Below are positions 7,839-16,769 of a DNA stretch of 25,846 nucleotides, one piece after another. Origin of the DNA: a virus. The DNA lies in the IMG/VR virus record IMGVR_UViG_3300037485_001265, positions 1 through 25,846 of that record. One strand, given 5' to 3'. Within the stretch, counting starts at the first letter, position 1; each line of letters opens with the position of its first letter. The position numbers and the translations under genes were made by a program. The notes under the pieces were generated by a model. That model had not been told where the DNA came from. It did not search any database and saw only the letters and a list, made by a program, of their open reading frames with translations.

Positions 7839-8248
7839 GCAGCGTTGCACAGGTCCGCGCCAACATCGCCGCCCACCTGGCAGCGTTGGGCACGCTGGCA
7901 CGCGAGTCCACCGAGCCGCCGGAGTTCATGCGCGCCCCGTCGCACTCTCCGGTCCATCTGGAGTTCGGCGTGTCCTCCCCCGGCGACGAGGGGGTCGCGC
8001 GCAATCGCGCGTCGAAGACCGCGATCCTCGTTCTCATCGCGTACCACCTCCCGCCGAAAGACCGGGTCACCGGGTACGACACGATGCTGGCGCTTCACGC
8101 GTCTGTCGGTGCCGCGCTTGAGGCGACCGCATGGGGCGCCCAACTCCCGAAACTCGCCGCGATCACCGGCCTCCGTTCGACCCGCGAGCCGGGCGCCGAT
8201 GGCTGGATCTGGCTCTCCATCACCTGTACCGCCCTTCATCCCCTGTAG
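7835..8248 (+). CDS. Neck or tail-terminator-like protein
   Basis: A 137-residue protein from a GTG start (7835) that overlaps the upstream stop (GTGA). Size and place (between connector and tail tube) match tail-terminator or head-closure proteins, which cap the tail tube and join it to the head. It has an N-terminal helix (VAQVRANIAAHLAALGTL), then a beta-rich core with a segment VHLEFGVSS and a C-terminal strand WIWLSITCTALHP, the expected alpha/beta layout. No diagnostic motif is visible, so the function comes mostly from synteny. Confidence 0.6.
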   Translation: MSSVAQVRANIAAHLAALGTLARESTEPPEFMRAPSHSPVHLEFGVSSPGDEGVARNRASKTAILVLIAYHLPPKDRVTGYDTMLALHASVGAALEATAWGAQLPKLAAITGLRSTREPGADGWIWLSITCTALHPL

Positions 8249-8257
8249 GAGTCCACC

Positions 8258-8797
8258 ATGCCTGCTCTCTCTGGCGTCCCGATCACCGGCAACGACGCAA
8301 CGCTCACGATCTCCGACGGCGCCGCACTCACCCTCGTGATCCCGTTGACCAACGGAGATCTCAAGCTGGCCGGGTTCAATGCCGGCATGAAGAACGCCCG
8401 CCTGACCTGCATGCAGGAGGTGACGGACTTCTACGCACGCGGCAAGTACACGGGATCGAAGTTCACGAAGGGCAAGATCCTGGAGGGCTCGTTCACCGGC
8501 CAGCTTCAGGGGCTGCTCGGCGTCGCTGGCGCCCCGACCGCGCTCGACACCATCATGAAGGCGATCGACTGGGCCGCGGCCACGTCGACCCTGCCGGCGT
8601 CGATGGGCGACGTGCCCCACTTCAAGCTGACCTGGTCGTTCGAGCGCAGCGACTACGGAACGGGGGTTGCAGACGGAACCCTCGTCCTCAAGTACTGCGA
8701 GTTCACCTACGACATCGCCGAGGGCGACGAGGGATCGACCTTCACGATCAACTTCAAGCTGAAGCCCCACAGCACCGACAGCATCGTCGTCACCTGA
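8258..8797 (+). CDS. Probable major tail tube protein
   Basis: A 179-residue beta-rich protein directly before the tail chaperone pair, the standard position of the tail tube subunit in long-tailed phages. It would polymerise in rings around the tape measure to form the tail. The ATG has a good AGGAG Shine-Dalgarno. Supporting features are alternating strands, a short helix near ALDTIMKAIDWAA, and a C-terminal strand TFTINFKLKPH. There is no second long structural protein that could be a sheath, consistent with a non-contractile tail. Confidence 0.65.
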   Translation: MPALSGVPITGNDATLTISDGAALTLVIPLTNGDLKLAGFNAGMKNARLTCMQEVTDFYARGKYTGSKFTKGKILEGSFTGQLQGLLGVAGAPTALDTIMKAIDWAAATSTLPASMGDVPHFKLTWSFERSDYGTGVADGTLVLKYCEFTYDIAEGDEGSTFTINFKLKPHSTDSIVVT

Positions 8798-8817
8798 TCC
8801 CACCCCGAGAGCCTACG

Positions 8818-9276
8818 ATGTCCGACACCGACACCGCCCCGTCAAGCCTCACCTTCTCCACGCGCATCCTCGGCGACAAGGATCCCCGCGGGCCGAAGGG
8901 TTCGCGCACCCCCGTCGAGGAGCCGATCGTCATCCCGGCGGACTTCGCCGTGCTCCACGAGTTGGAGTTCGGCAGGCGCAACGCGAAGCAGGCGCAGCAC
9001 CTCCACATCGCCGCGGCGAGCATGGCCCTGTGCTGCCCTCGGATGGAGCGGATGCTGGCTCGGAAGACCCCGCCTCTGACCTACGAGGCACACGGGTTCG
9101 ACCCGATCAAGTTCGGCCGGGCGGTCTACAACTGGCTGATCGGGCAAGGCGCGCAGATCTCCGAGATCAGCAAGGCCGGGCAGGTTCTCGCCCCGTTGAT
9201 CACGGTCGCCGGGTTCGCGACGGACGAAGCGGTAGGCGCCGCGTTGGGAAAATCTCCGGGCCCCGAGGCGGGCTAA
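8818..9276 (+). CDS. Tail assembly chaperone, short form (G-like)
   Basis: A 152-residue protein between tail tube and tape measure genes. It corresponds to the zero-frame product of the lambda G/GT type pair, which coats the tape measure during tail assembly and is absent from the virion. It begins with an acidic, disordered N-terminus and a helical body. Near its end the reading frame crosses the slippery GGGAAAA (9246-9252) and stops at TAA 9274-9276. The ATG at 8818 is chosen because it is the first after the tail tube gene and carries the CCGAGAGC leader shared with two other starts. Confidence 0.75.
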   Translation: MSDTDTAPSSLTFSTRILGDKDPRGPKGSRTPVEEPIVIPADFAVLHELEFGRRNAKQAQHLHIAAASMALCCPRMERMLARKTPPLTYEAHGFDPIKFGRAVYNWLIGQGAQISEISKAGQVLAPLITVAGFATDEAVGAALGKSPGPEAG

Positions 9277-9470
9277 CCCTCGCGGCCCTGCGCCTCTCGC
9301 TGAAGTACGGCCAGGGCGACCTGCACTGGTTCGAGAAACAGACTCAAGAGGATCGCGCCTTGCTGCTCGCTCTGTACCACCTCGATCACCCTCCGGCCGC
9401 ACCCGAGCCGACCGTGATCGACAAGCTGCGCGCGTCGGTAGTCGGCGGGCAGTTCCGGGGCCCGCGATGA
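8818..9470 (+). CDS. Tail assembly chaperone, frameshifted long form (GT-like)
   Basis: A minority of ribosomes would slip back one base on GGGAAAA and read into the -1 frame. This makes a 217-residue fusion: 145 residues of the short form, then about 72 residues starting ISGPRGG and ending VVGGQFRGPR. The -1 frame has no start of its own at a sensible place and runs open across the junction, so the extension only makes sense as a frameshift product. The extension contains LKYGQGDLHWFEKQ, a helical tape-measure-contact-like segment. Its stop overlaps the next start (ATGA 9467-9470). Confidence 0.75.
9246..9288 (+). promoter_or_regulatory. Programmed -1 ribosomal frameshift signal
   Basis: The heptamer G GGA AAA lies in the correct zero-frame phase (X XXY YYZ). 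It is followed by a five-base spacer (TCTCC) and a stem GGGCC-C-CGAGG (9258-9268) / CCTCG-C-GGCCC (9278-9288): ten base pairs with one C-C mismatch and a nine-base loop containing the zero-frame stop. These are the classical parts of a bacterial -1 frameshift site, and shift direction and frame geometry agree with the two open frames. Confidence 0.85.
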
Positions 9471-9907
9471 GCACGCGCTACCGAGACGGCGGGGCTACGG
9501 TCACGCTGACGGGCGACCTCGAAGCGTGGGCAGAGCGGGCGATCCGGGGCGCCGCGGGCGATGCCGTCGACGTGGTGCGCGCGGAGCTTCAGACGGTCGC
9601 CAACGCCGCAGAAGCGAAGTGGTACGGCCCCCAGGGCGTGCGCCGGCAGACGGGCCGCTCGGGTGACATGGATGTGGTCACGACCATCGACGCCGGCCGG
9701 GGCATCATCCGCGTGTCGGTCGGCAGCACGGACACCCGCACGGTGGGCAAGCGAGGCGCGCCCCTCGCAGCGTTCGTCCACCGGGCCAAAAGCACAAAAA
9801 CCCTGCTGCCAGAGTTCGTATTCAAGCCGGGCAAGGCCGCCATCAAAGCAGCCATCCCCAGAATCGCGGCCATCATGGCTGCAAAGATGAGCATCACCAA
9901 TGCCTGA
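9467..9907 (+). CDS. Tail-region protein, minor tail or HK97 gp10-like
   Basis: A 146-residue protein between chaperones and tape measure, coupled to both neighbours (ATGA before, 8-base overlap after). The composition is mixed alpha/beta with an Arg/Gly-rich centre (QGVRRQTGRSGDMDV) and a basic C-terminus. HK97 gp10-like proteins have a similar size and layout but usually sit before the tail tube gene, so the identification is tentative. It might be a tail assembly accessory factor. Confidence 0.55.
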   Translation: MSTRYRDGGATVTLTGDLEAWAERAIRGAAGDAVDVVRAELQTVANAAEAKWYGPQGVRRQTGRSGDMDVVTTIDAGRGIIRVSVGSTDTRTVGKRGAPLAAFVHRAKSTKTLLPEFVFKPGKAAIKAAIPRIAAIMAAKMSITNA

Positions 9908-11828
9908 TATTTCACTCGACGTGGAGGTAAAGGTCCAAAACGCCCTCGCTGAAATGAGGCGACTTTCCCCGACCGCAGACAAGGAGTCGAAGGCGATCGC
10001 CGGCTCGCTCGGCAAGGCGTTGAAAGACGCCGAAAAGGCCGCGAAGAAGGCATCGGACGAGCTTGACCGGGGCATGAAGAAGTCCGGCGCGTCCGTCGAC
10101 GCTGCAGGCAAGGCCGCGGTCAAGCTCCGCGGCGCCCTGTCGAGCATCAGCCCGGCGGCCGGGGGCGTGGCCGGCGCTGTCGACGACGCGGCCGATGCGC
10201 TCGAGGCGATGGATATCGCCGCGGGGGCTGTCGGCGTGTCGACGGCCGCCGCTGGTGCTGCCCTTGGGATGGTCGCTGTGGTGCTCGGCGCCGGCTACCT
10301 CGCCTGGGTCGCGTACAACGACGAGTCAAGCAAGGCCGCCGAAATTGCCGGCATCGTCGCGACCGCTGAACGCAACCTCGCGCCGCTCATCGACGCAACC
10401 CGCATGGCGCAGCTCGACGCCGCAGTCGCCACGGGCGCGATGACCGAAGAGGCGGCGAGGCTCGAACGCGAAGGCATCGCGAGCATGAAGGCGTTTGCCT
10501 CGGCAACGGCTGACGCGAGCGCGCAGATCAAGGCCCTACACGCGGGCGAGGGCACGTTCAGCCGGTGGGGCGCCGACCTCATCGAAGCCGCACAGGGTAG
10601 CGCGCTGCTCCAGTTCACCAGCCTCGGCACGGTAAACGCGCTCGCGGCGATGACCGAATCGAGCTCCGAGGCACAGGCCAAGATCGACGCGCTGATGGCC
10701 GTCGAGCAGCACGCCGCGGAGATCACCAAGGAGGGCACGGTAGCCCGCAAGGCCAGCGCAGCCGCGAGCGCGCACCATGCGGCCACCACGGTGGACCTGA
10801 CCGCGCAGCTACTCAAGGAGGCCAGCGCCGCGCAAGCCTCCGCCGACAAGTTCGCCGCCCACCTCGCCGCCGTCGAGGCCGATGCCGCCGCCGCCGATGC
10901 CATCGTCGAGCAGTCCGGCGCGTTCCGGCTGTCGGAGATCGAAAAGCTGCAGGCGGCCGAAGACGACGCGGTCGGCAGGTACACCGCGAGCGCACAAGCC
11001 GGCGCCCTGTCTGTCGAGCATATCGCCGCGGGCGAAGCGACGATCCGGGGCAACTACCAGGACCAGATCACGGCGAAGCTTGCCGAAGAGTCCGCCAAGC
11101 GCGCCGAAATCGAGCAGGCCCACCTCGCCGAAGTCGCCGCCGCACAGGCCGCGTCGACGGCCGCAACGCTGGACCAGATCAACCAGGTCTCGTCGTATGC
11201 CTCGCAGGCCGTCGGCATGGCGACCACCGCCCTCGACGAGTCCTACGCCAACTCCACCGACACGGCCCAACGGCTCACTGACCAGCTCATCGCGGGCGAG
11301 TCCTACTACACGGACGCCCAGAAAGCAGAGCTCTCCGACCGCGTCGAGGCCAACAAGGACGCGGCCCGGAAGGCGTTCTACGCAAGCAAGGCGGCGAAGA
11401 TGGGCGAGGCCGTCGCATCGTCCGCGCTCGCGGTCATCAACGCGATCGCCGAGGTGCCCTACCCGCTGAACATCGCCGCCGGCATCGCGGCCGGTGTCGC
11501 TGGCGGCGTAGCGGTCGGGACCATCGCCAGCACCGAGCCCGCGTTTCACACCGGGTACGCGCCTGACGAGATGCGCGCCAAGGTGCTCAAGTCCGAATCG
11601 GTGCTGTCCCCGGTGGCCACCGCCGCGATGGGTGCCGGGCGTGTCGCCGAGGTCAACGCCGGGAAGACGGGCGGGGGCTACTCCGGCCCGGCTCCGGTCA
11701 TCATCGACCACCGGACCATGAACACGCTCATCAAGCGCGAAATCGCGAACGCCGGGGCCCTGTCGACGGCGCTGTCCGGCGGGCGCATCGTGGGACATCG
11801 CACCAACCGCAGAGGCACAAGTGGCTGA
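9900..11828 (+). CDS. Tape measure protein
   Basis: A 642-residue, Ala/Glu/Lys-rich, mostly helical protein that sets tail length and is ejected with the DNA. It shows extended coiled-coil regions (residues 20-75 and about 290-420), a hydrophobic segment near 107-137 (including ALGMVAVVLGAGYLAWVAY) and a second near 500-545 (SALAVINAIAEVPYPLNIAAGIAAGVAGGVAVG). The second is the Gly/Ala-rich pattern usual near tape measure C-termini, followed by a PAFHTGY-type segment. The length points to a relatively short tail, on the order of 100 nm by the usual 0.15 nm per residue rule. Position right after the chaperones is diagnostic. Confidence 0.85.
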   Translation: MPDISLDVEVKVQNALAEMRRLSPTADKESKAIAGSLGKALKDAEKAAKKASDELDRGMKKSGASVDAAGKAAVKLRGALSSISPAAGGVAGAVDDAADALEAMDIAAGAVGVSTAAAGAALGMVAVVLGAGYLAWVAYNDESSKAAEIAGIVATAERNLAPLIDATRMAQLDAAVATGAMTEEAARLEREGIASMKAFASATADASAQIKALHAGEGTFSRWGADLIEAAQGSALLQFTSLGTVNALAAMTESSSEAQAKIDALMAVEQHAAEITKEGTVARKASAAASAHHAATTVDLTAQLLKEASAAQASADKFAAHLAAVEADAAAADAIVEQSGAFRLSEIEKLQAAEDDAVGRYTASAQAGALSVEHIAAGEATIRGNYQDQITAKLAEESAKRAEIEQAHLAEVAAAQAASTAATLDQINQVSSYASQAVGMATTALDESYANSTDTAQRLTDQLIAGESYYTDAQKAELSDRVEANKDAARKAFYASKAAKMGEAVASSALAVINAIAEVPYPLNIAAGIAAGVAGGVAVGTIASTEPAFHTGYAPDEMRAKVLKSESVLSPVATAAMGAGRVAEVNAGKTGGGYSGPAPVIIDHRTMNTLIKREIANAGALSTALSGGRIVGHRTNRRGTSG

Positions 11829-14800
11829 CGTTACCCCTACCCTCGCAGTACATCGATGCCTCCTCACGCACGATCCCCGGTTCGGTGCCGCAGCCATCTC
11901 CCCCAGCGGCACGAACGGCGCCGACTACACCCAGGCCGGCCCCATGCCCGGCACCCCCGCAGGCACGACGACGACCACCCCCGCGCTCGAAGCGTCCGGC
12001 GAGCAGGCCAACCGGACGATCGAGGTCTACACGGTGCGCGGCGGCAATCCGGGGGCGGCTGTCGGGCTCATCGCCGACAACTACCCGGCAGGCCCGGCGC
12101 AAGCGTGGCGATACTCCGGGGACACTCTGTACCGGGGCTGCGATGCTCCCGACACGATCTCGGAGTTCGAGTTTCTGACCCGCTCGACGGTCGGCGCAGC
12201 GTGGCTCGACCCGCACGCCGTCGCCCGCCCCGACGGCCGCGCGTTCCAGGTGTGGCAGGAGTCCGAACGCTACGTCAGCGTGTGGACCCGCCCGAACGGC
12301 GGCGCGTGGGCGGCAACGGCAACCCGCCCGTACGACGCCGGATCCGCCGTCTACGCGAGCCCGATCGCTGCGTGCCCGTGTCTGGTCACCCTGCCCGGCA
12401 ACCGGCTCCTGTGCCTGTTCTACCGCTACCACGCGACCACCCCGGGCATCGTCTCCTGCTCCAGCGACGACAACGGCGCGACGTGGACCGCCCCGCAGCT
12501 TGTCGACGGGATCCTGTCCGCACTCTCCCCGATCCGCCCGATCCGCATCCGGGCCGCGTACGGCAACGGGCAGATCTCCATGTTCGTCTGGATTCAGGGC
12601 GCGACCGACTCTGTGATCCAGTTCGCCAGCATCGACGGCGGCAACTCGTTTGTGATGGTGACGCTGACCGTCGCCGACACCGACTGCGGATACCCCGAGG
12701 TCGTCGCGATCCCGGGGGGCGGGTTTGTGTTGGCGACGATCGAGAGCGATCGCCCGACCACCGGCCTACCCACCCCGCCCCGCACCGCGATCGCCTACGC
12801 CCGCCGGTTTTCCAGCGCGTTCGATCTCGCGCTCGCGGTAACGCCGGTGTGTCTGCAGTCGGACGCCAGCACGCGGGAGTGGGGCGTGGTGACCGGGGCC
12901 GTCCTCACGGCTGGTGAGCTTGCCATGACCGTAGACGCCGCGGGCGTGATCTGGGTCGTCGGCGTCAACTTCAGCGCGGCCGGGCTCCGAAGCGCGGCTA
13001 CATGTTCCAGCGCCGACGGGGGCGCGACGTGGGTATTCGGGCCGTCTTCGTGGTGGAAGGGCGGGGACGCGAGCACGCACCCGAAGCGGCTGGCGCTGTG
13101 TGCGCAGGGCGCGCGGCTCGTTGTGCCGCACAACCATGCCGCCGCCCCGGCGACTGCGCAGGACTCGGCGGCGGTGCTGTACCTTGGCGGCCCGACGACG
13201 GTCCCACAGCCGCAAGCCGTTACGGCGGCGACTCTCTCGTCGCTTGCGAGGGGCTACACCGTGACGTGGGCCCCCTACGATCTGCCCGAGAACGTGGCCG
13301 CTACGTGGACATTCGGATCCGTCGGCGCGCCCACGATCAGCCTCACAGGCCAAGGCGTCCGGATCCAACATGGCGGCGCGCTTGACAGTGCCGACTGGAC
13401 CGCGACCCCGACGACGACGAACGCCCAAGGGCTGATCGCCCTGTTCGACTTCAAGACCGACGCCCTCAACTCGTCGGTGTATGGGATGCTCCGGATTGGT
13501 GCCGCGGGCCCGTCGTCCTACGAGGCGCGCGTCGAGGTCACGCCGACGACGATCATCCTTCGGGACATCACGGGTGCCGCGAACATCGCGACGGTCAACA
13601 CGACGGCGGGCGCGTCGGGCGTCCAGATCAAGATCACGATCGGGGACACCGCGGCCGGAGCTGCGTCGGGCAAGGTGCAGGCGTGGTACCGCGCGTGGGG
13701 CAGCAACTCCGACCGCGAATTCATCCTGATCGGCGCGTCCACCGCGCTCGTCCAGGGCGCGTCGATCACTGACCGGATCATGTTCGGCTCGCTCGCGGGC
13801 GCTGCTGCCGGCGACGTGTACGTGCGGCTCGTCCAGTACGCGCAGGGCACGGACTGCGGCGTCGGGCTGTACGATGCGGCCAACACGACCACCGCGAAGC
13901 TGCTCGGCCAGCCCATCGGCCCGGCGCCCTACCCGCTCGCGGAGACGGGGCTTCGGCTCGCGGGCAGGGCCGGGCCGCTTGTGCCGGGCCACGCGTGGAC
14001 GATCGCACCCAGGTACGCGCACGGCGTCGAGAACATCGACCCCGCGACGTCTCCGAGCCCCGCGGCCACATGGCGCAGCACGGCGGACAACGTCAGCCAG
14101 CGGATCGTGTTCACGATGGCGGAGGCGACCACGATTGAGCAGTTCCTGGCGTCGCTTTACATCGACGGCGCGAACATCCCGGGCATCGACTTCGACGCGT
14201 GGAACGGCGCGGCCTGGGTGACGATCGCCGCCCTCGACCTGCGGATCGGAACCGCGCTCCGGTACGCCCGGGCCGGCGAGATCGTGCGGTGCAACGACAC
14301 GGGGGCGGGCGGGATTGCCAACTACATCGACCGCGGGGCCCTGCGCAACTGCACCTGGAGCACGGGCGCTGGTGGTGTTCGCCGGAGGATCCGCACCAAC
14401 ACGGGCGGGCGGTGGGTGACCTCTGCGGCGTTTACGACCACGCGCCCGACTGTGATCCTCGACTCGTTCGTCGTCGGCGACCCGGCGGCCGGAGCTGCAG
14501 GCGAGATCTGGAGCCCCCGCGGCTGCGCGGTGTTCCGTGGGGCGGCCACCGCGTACAGCCGGTACAGCCTGCACATCGCTGCCCAGACGACGGCGGAGGG
14601 CTACTACGAGATCGGGATCGGCATGGTCGGCGGGCTCACGGTCATCGGCGCCCCCGACACGTCGCGCCAGCTCGCGTCCGAGACGAACACCGAAACGGTC
14701 AAGGCCCGCAACGGCTCGCGCTCGAAGCGTCGACTCGGACCCCCGCCCCGTGTCGCCCAAATCGCGTGGTCGGATGGCCTCGACACGTCGAACATCCACG

Positions 14801-15108
14801 ACACCAGCCCCGACTACGTGACCGACTACCAGGGCGGCTACCCGATCTCGGCACCCGCCGGCATCGCGGGCGACATCACGGCGATCGTGGAGGAGAACGA
14901 CGCGACTCCGATCGTGTACCTCCCCGTCGTGCCCGTACCTGCCGCAGCGGCCACCGTGACGAGCATCACGGCACGCTCGCTCATGCTCTACGCCGACATC
15001 ACGAGCGACGTGATCCAGACCGACGTGGCGGCCGGTGACGAGCACGTTGGCGCCGGAGCTGGGGAGTACGTGCGAGTGTCGACCGTCCGGATCGAGGAGG
15101 TTCTGTGA
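11821..15108 (+). CDS. Large tail-tip protein with sialidase-type Asp boxes
   Basis: A 1095-residue protein from a GTG start overlapping the tape measure stop. It contains three Asp-box-like motifs, SSDDNGATW (214-222), SIDGGNSF (270-277) and SSADGGATW (396-404), spaced as in six-bladed sialidase/BNR propellers. The region from about 490 to 680 looks like a lectin-type jelly roll. The rest is beta-rich, with a basic segment SRSKRRLGPP near 965 and a C-terminal domain near the hub gene. I do not see the arginine-based RIP motif of active sialidases, so it may bind rather than cut glycans. In siphoviruses this slot usually holds distal-tail and tail-tip proteins. A receptor-binding or surface-glycan-recognising role is inferred. 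Confidence 0.65.
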   Translation: MADVTPTLAVHRCLLTHDPRFGAAAISPSGTNGADYTQAGPMPGTPAGTTTTTPALEASGEQANRTIEVYTVRGGNPGAAVGLIADNYPAGPAQAWRYSGDTLYRGCDAPDTISEFEFLTRSTVGAAWLDPHAVARPDGRAFQVWQESERYVSVWTRPNGGAWAATATRPYDAGSAVYASPIAACPCLVTLPGNRLLCLFYRYHATTPGIVSCSSDDNGATWTAPQLVDGILSALSPIRPIRIRAAYGNGQISMFVWIQGATDSVIQFASIDGGNSFVMVTLTVADTDCGYPEVVAIPGGGFVLATIESDRPTTGLPTPPRTAIAYARRFSSAFDLALAVTPVCLQSDASTREWGVVTGAVLTAGELAMTVDAAGVIWVVGVNFSAAGLRSAATCSSADGGATWVFGPSSWWKGGDASTHPKRLALCAQGARLVVPHNHAAAPATAQDSAAVLYLGGPTTVPQPQAVTAATLSSLARGYTVTWAPYDLPENVAATWTFGSVGAPTISLTGQGVRIQHGGALDSADWTATPTTTNAQGLIALFDFKTDALNSSVYGMLRIGAAGPSSYEARVEVTPTTIILRDITGAANIATVNTTAGASGVQIKITIGDTAAGAASGKVQAWYRAWGSNSDREFILIGASTALVQGASITDRIMFGSLAGAAAGDVYVRLVQYAQGTDCGVGLYDAANTTTAKLLGQPIGPAPYPLAETGLRLAGRAGPLVPGHAWTIAPRYAHGVENIDPATSPSPAATWRSTADNVSQRIVFTMAEATTIEQFLASLYIDGANIPGIDFDAWNGAAWVTIAALDLRIGTALRYARAGEIVRCNDTGAGGIANYIDRGALRNCTWSTGAGGVRRRIRTNTGGRWVTSAAFTTTRPTVILDSFVVGDPAAGAAGEIWSPRGCAVFRGAATAYSRYSLHIAAQTTAEGYYEIGIGMVGGLTVIGAPDTSRQLASETNTETVKARNGSRSKRRLGPPPRVAQIAWSDGLDTSNIHDTSPDYVTDYQGGYPISAPAGIAGDITAIVEENDATPIVYLPVVPVPAAAATVTSITARSLMLYADITSDVIQTDVAAGDEHVGAGAGEYVRVSTVRIEEVL

Positions 15109-16733
15109 GATCCCACCTGTTGCTCGAAATCGACTTCGGCGGGCGCATCCTCCGTGTCGCCGATGACGCGCTCGAAGTGTACGACGCCGACTCAACCACC
15201 TGGCTGCGCTACACCCCCGGGATCGACGCGCTCACGGTCTCCTCGGCGCTCAACTTCCTGTCGTCATCCCCCGGCGCCGTCTCTGTCCCTGTCGAGTGCT
15301 ACCTGCCGCTTGACCTCGCAGCCGAAGACGCCGCGGGCCACCGCTTCGAAGGGTGCCCGGCGACGATCAGCCTGTGGGACGACGGCGACGACTACGCAGC
15401 CCGCACCGTGCTGGCCTCCGGGCTCGTCACGGGTGCGGAGTTCGGCGAGGAGGGCGAGTCGGTCGCGTTCAGCGTGGAGCGCCCGGCGTCCGTGTCGGCC
15501 GCGCTTGCCATCCCGGCCAATCAGCGCGTCGACGGGGTGACGTGGCCCGACTTCATCACGAACATCGACGTGACCGAGCTCGGCATCCCCTACCCGCGGG
15601 TGTACGGAAGGCCCGGCTGGATCTCTGCGTCGTCGTGGGTCACGGGCTCGCAGCTCGCGTGGTTCGCGTACAGCACCCCGGGCGGGGCGGGCTCGCACCC
15701 TCCGGTCGGCGCCGACTTCGTAGCAGTCATCGCCGGCCACCGCATCGACATGTCGTACATCCAGGTGAACTACGACGCCCGGATCGCGGGTGAGCAATTC
15801 GCCGTCTACCACACCTTCGACGGGCGCGGACAGGAGGTGGCGGTGATTTCGAAGTGGGCGAACTACCCCACGAACGACGCGAACACGGTGGTCGACGGCG
15901 CGGGGCAGACGATCCGCGGGATCATGTACGCGGGCCCAAGCCCCGTCATCGGCGCGCCCGTCGCGGCGTTCGTCGGGTGGACCTCGCCGGTGTCAACGGA
16001 CACGGGTGGGCTTTCCCCGGTGGCCGGCGATGTCATCATGGACCAGCTCCGGCTCGCCGGTGAGCGCGTCGACTACGCCCGGTTCCAGGCCGCCGCCGCG
16101 CTGCTCACTGGCTACCGGTTCGACTGCGTGATCGACGACGGGGCGGCGAAGGCGATCGACTGGCTGCAATCGAACATCTACCCCCTGCTGCCGGTCTCCA
16201 TCGAAAGCGGCGAGGACGGCAGCTACCCGATCGTGTGGCGGTACGATGCGACCACCTCGGATGCAACGGCCCGCCTCGACGCCGACACGGACGCGCGGAT
16301 CACCCGGGCGGGCAAGGCGAAGGACGACTCCAGCGAGGTCGCCAACGCGTTCAGCATCCAGTACCGCTACAGTTTGCGCACCGGCAGCTACACGGAGACG
16401 GCCACCCGGGACGCGTCGACGTGCCCGTATTGCGCGGAGAGCGAGCGCCGCTACGGCCGGATCGAGAAGGCGATCACGACGGTGGTGGTGTACGACGAGG
16501 CCACAGCACAGAGTGTGCTCGCGTGGCAGGCGCGGGCGTTCACAAGCCCCCGCCGCCGGGTGCCGTACCTCGTGCCCCGGTCCTACGGGCTCACCAAGGG
16601 GCAGATCGTGACGCTCACCGACAGCCGGGTGGCCTACGCCGATCGGCTGTGCCTCGTCGCCGACGTCCAGGTTGACGGCAGCGGGATCGACGGCGTGGAG
16701 CTGCTGTTCATTCCCGACCCGTTGCGAGACTGA
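15105..16733 (+). CDS. Tail hub-like (baseplate) protein
   Basis: A 542-residue protein from a GTG start coupled to the previous gene (GTGA). It begins with a strand-rich segment LLLEIDFGGRILRVADDALEVYD, has a beta-rich central region, and ends in a domain (SYGLTKGQIVTLTDSRVAYADRLCLVADVQVDG) with the look of hub or tail-associated proteins that end the tail tube. A CPYC pair (C440, C443) lies in a charged loop and could bind a metal or form a disulphide. Whether it also carries cell-wall-degrading activity cannot be told; no hydrolase motif stands out. Confidence 0.6.
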   Translation: MRSHLLLEIDFGGRILRVADDALEVYDADSTTWLRYTPGIDALTVSSALNFLSSSPGAVSVPVECYLPLDLAAEDAAGHRFEGCPATISLWDDGDDYAARTVLASGLVTGAEFGEEGESVAFSVERPASVSAALAIPANQRVDGVTWPDFITNIDVTELGIPYPRVYGRPGWISASSWVTGSQLAWFAYSTPGGAGSHPPVGADFVAVIAGHRIDMSYIQVNYDARIAGEQFAVYHTFDGRGQEVAVISKWANYPTNDANTVVDGAGQTIRGIMYAGPSPVIGAPVAAFVGWTSPVSTDTGGLSPVAGDVIMDQLRLAGERVDYARFQAAAALLTGYRFDCVIDDGAAKAIDWLQSNIYPLLPVSIESGEDGSYPIVWRYDATTSDATARLDADTDARITRAGKAKDDSSEVANAFSIQYRYSLRTGSYTETATRDASTCPYCAESERRYGRIEKAITTVVVYDEATAQSVLAWQARAFTSPRRRVPYLVPRSYGLTKGQIVTLTDSRVAYADRLCLVADVQVDGSGIDGVELLFIPDPLRD

Positions 16734-16769
16734 AAACCGGGCTATGCTCCCGAAACTGTTGGAGTTTTC

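Noticed and set aside
12766-15195. Very long antisense open frame (809 codons) opposite the tail-tip gene
   Set aside because: Arg/Ala/Gly-rich with no domain sense, and exactly opposite a well-supported gene; long antisense frames are expected in GC-rich DNA.
16722-16748. Promoter-like TTGCGA/TATGCT before the small tail gene
   Set aside because: The spacing is only 15 bases and both boxes are imperfect; kept only as a remark.
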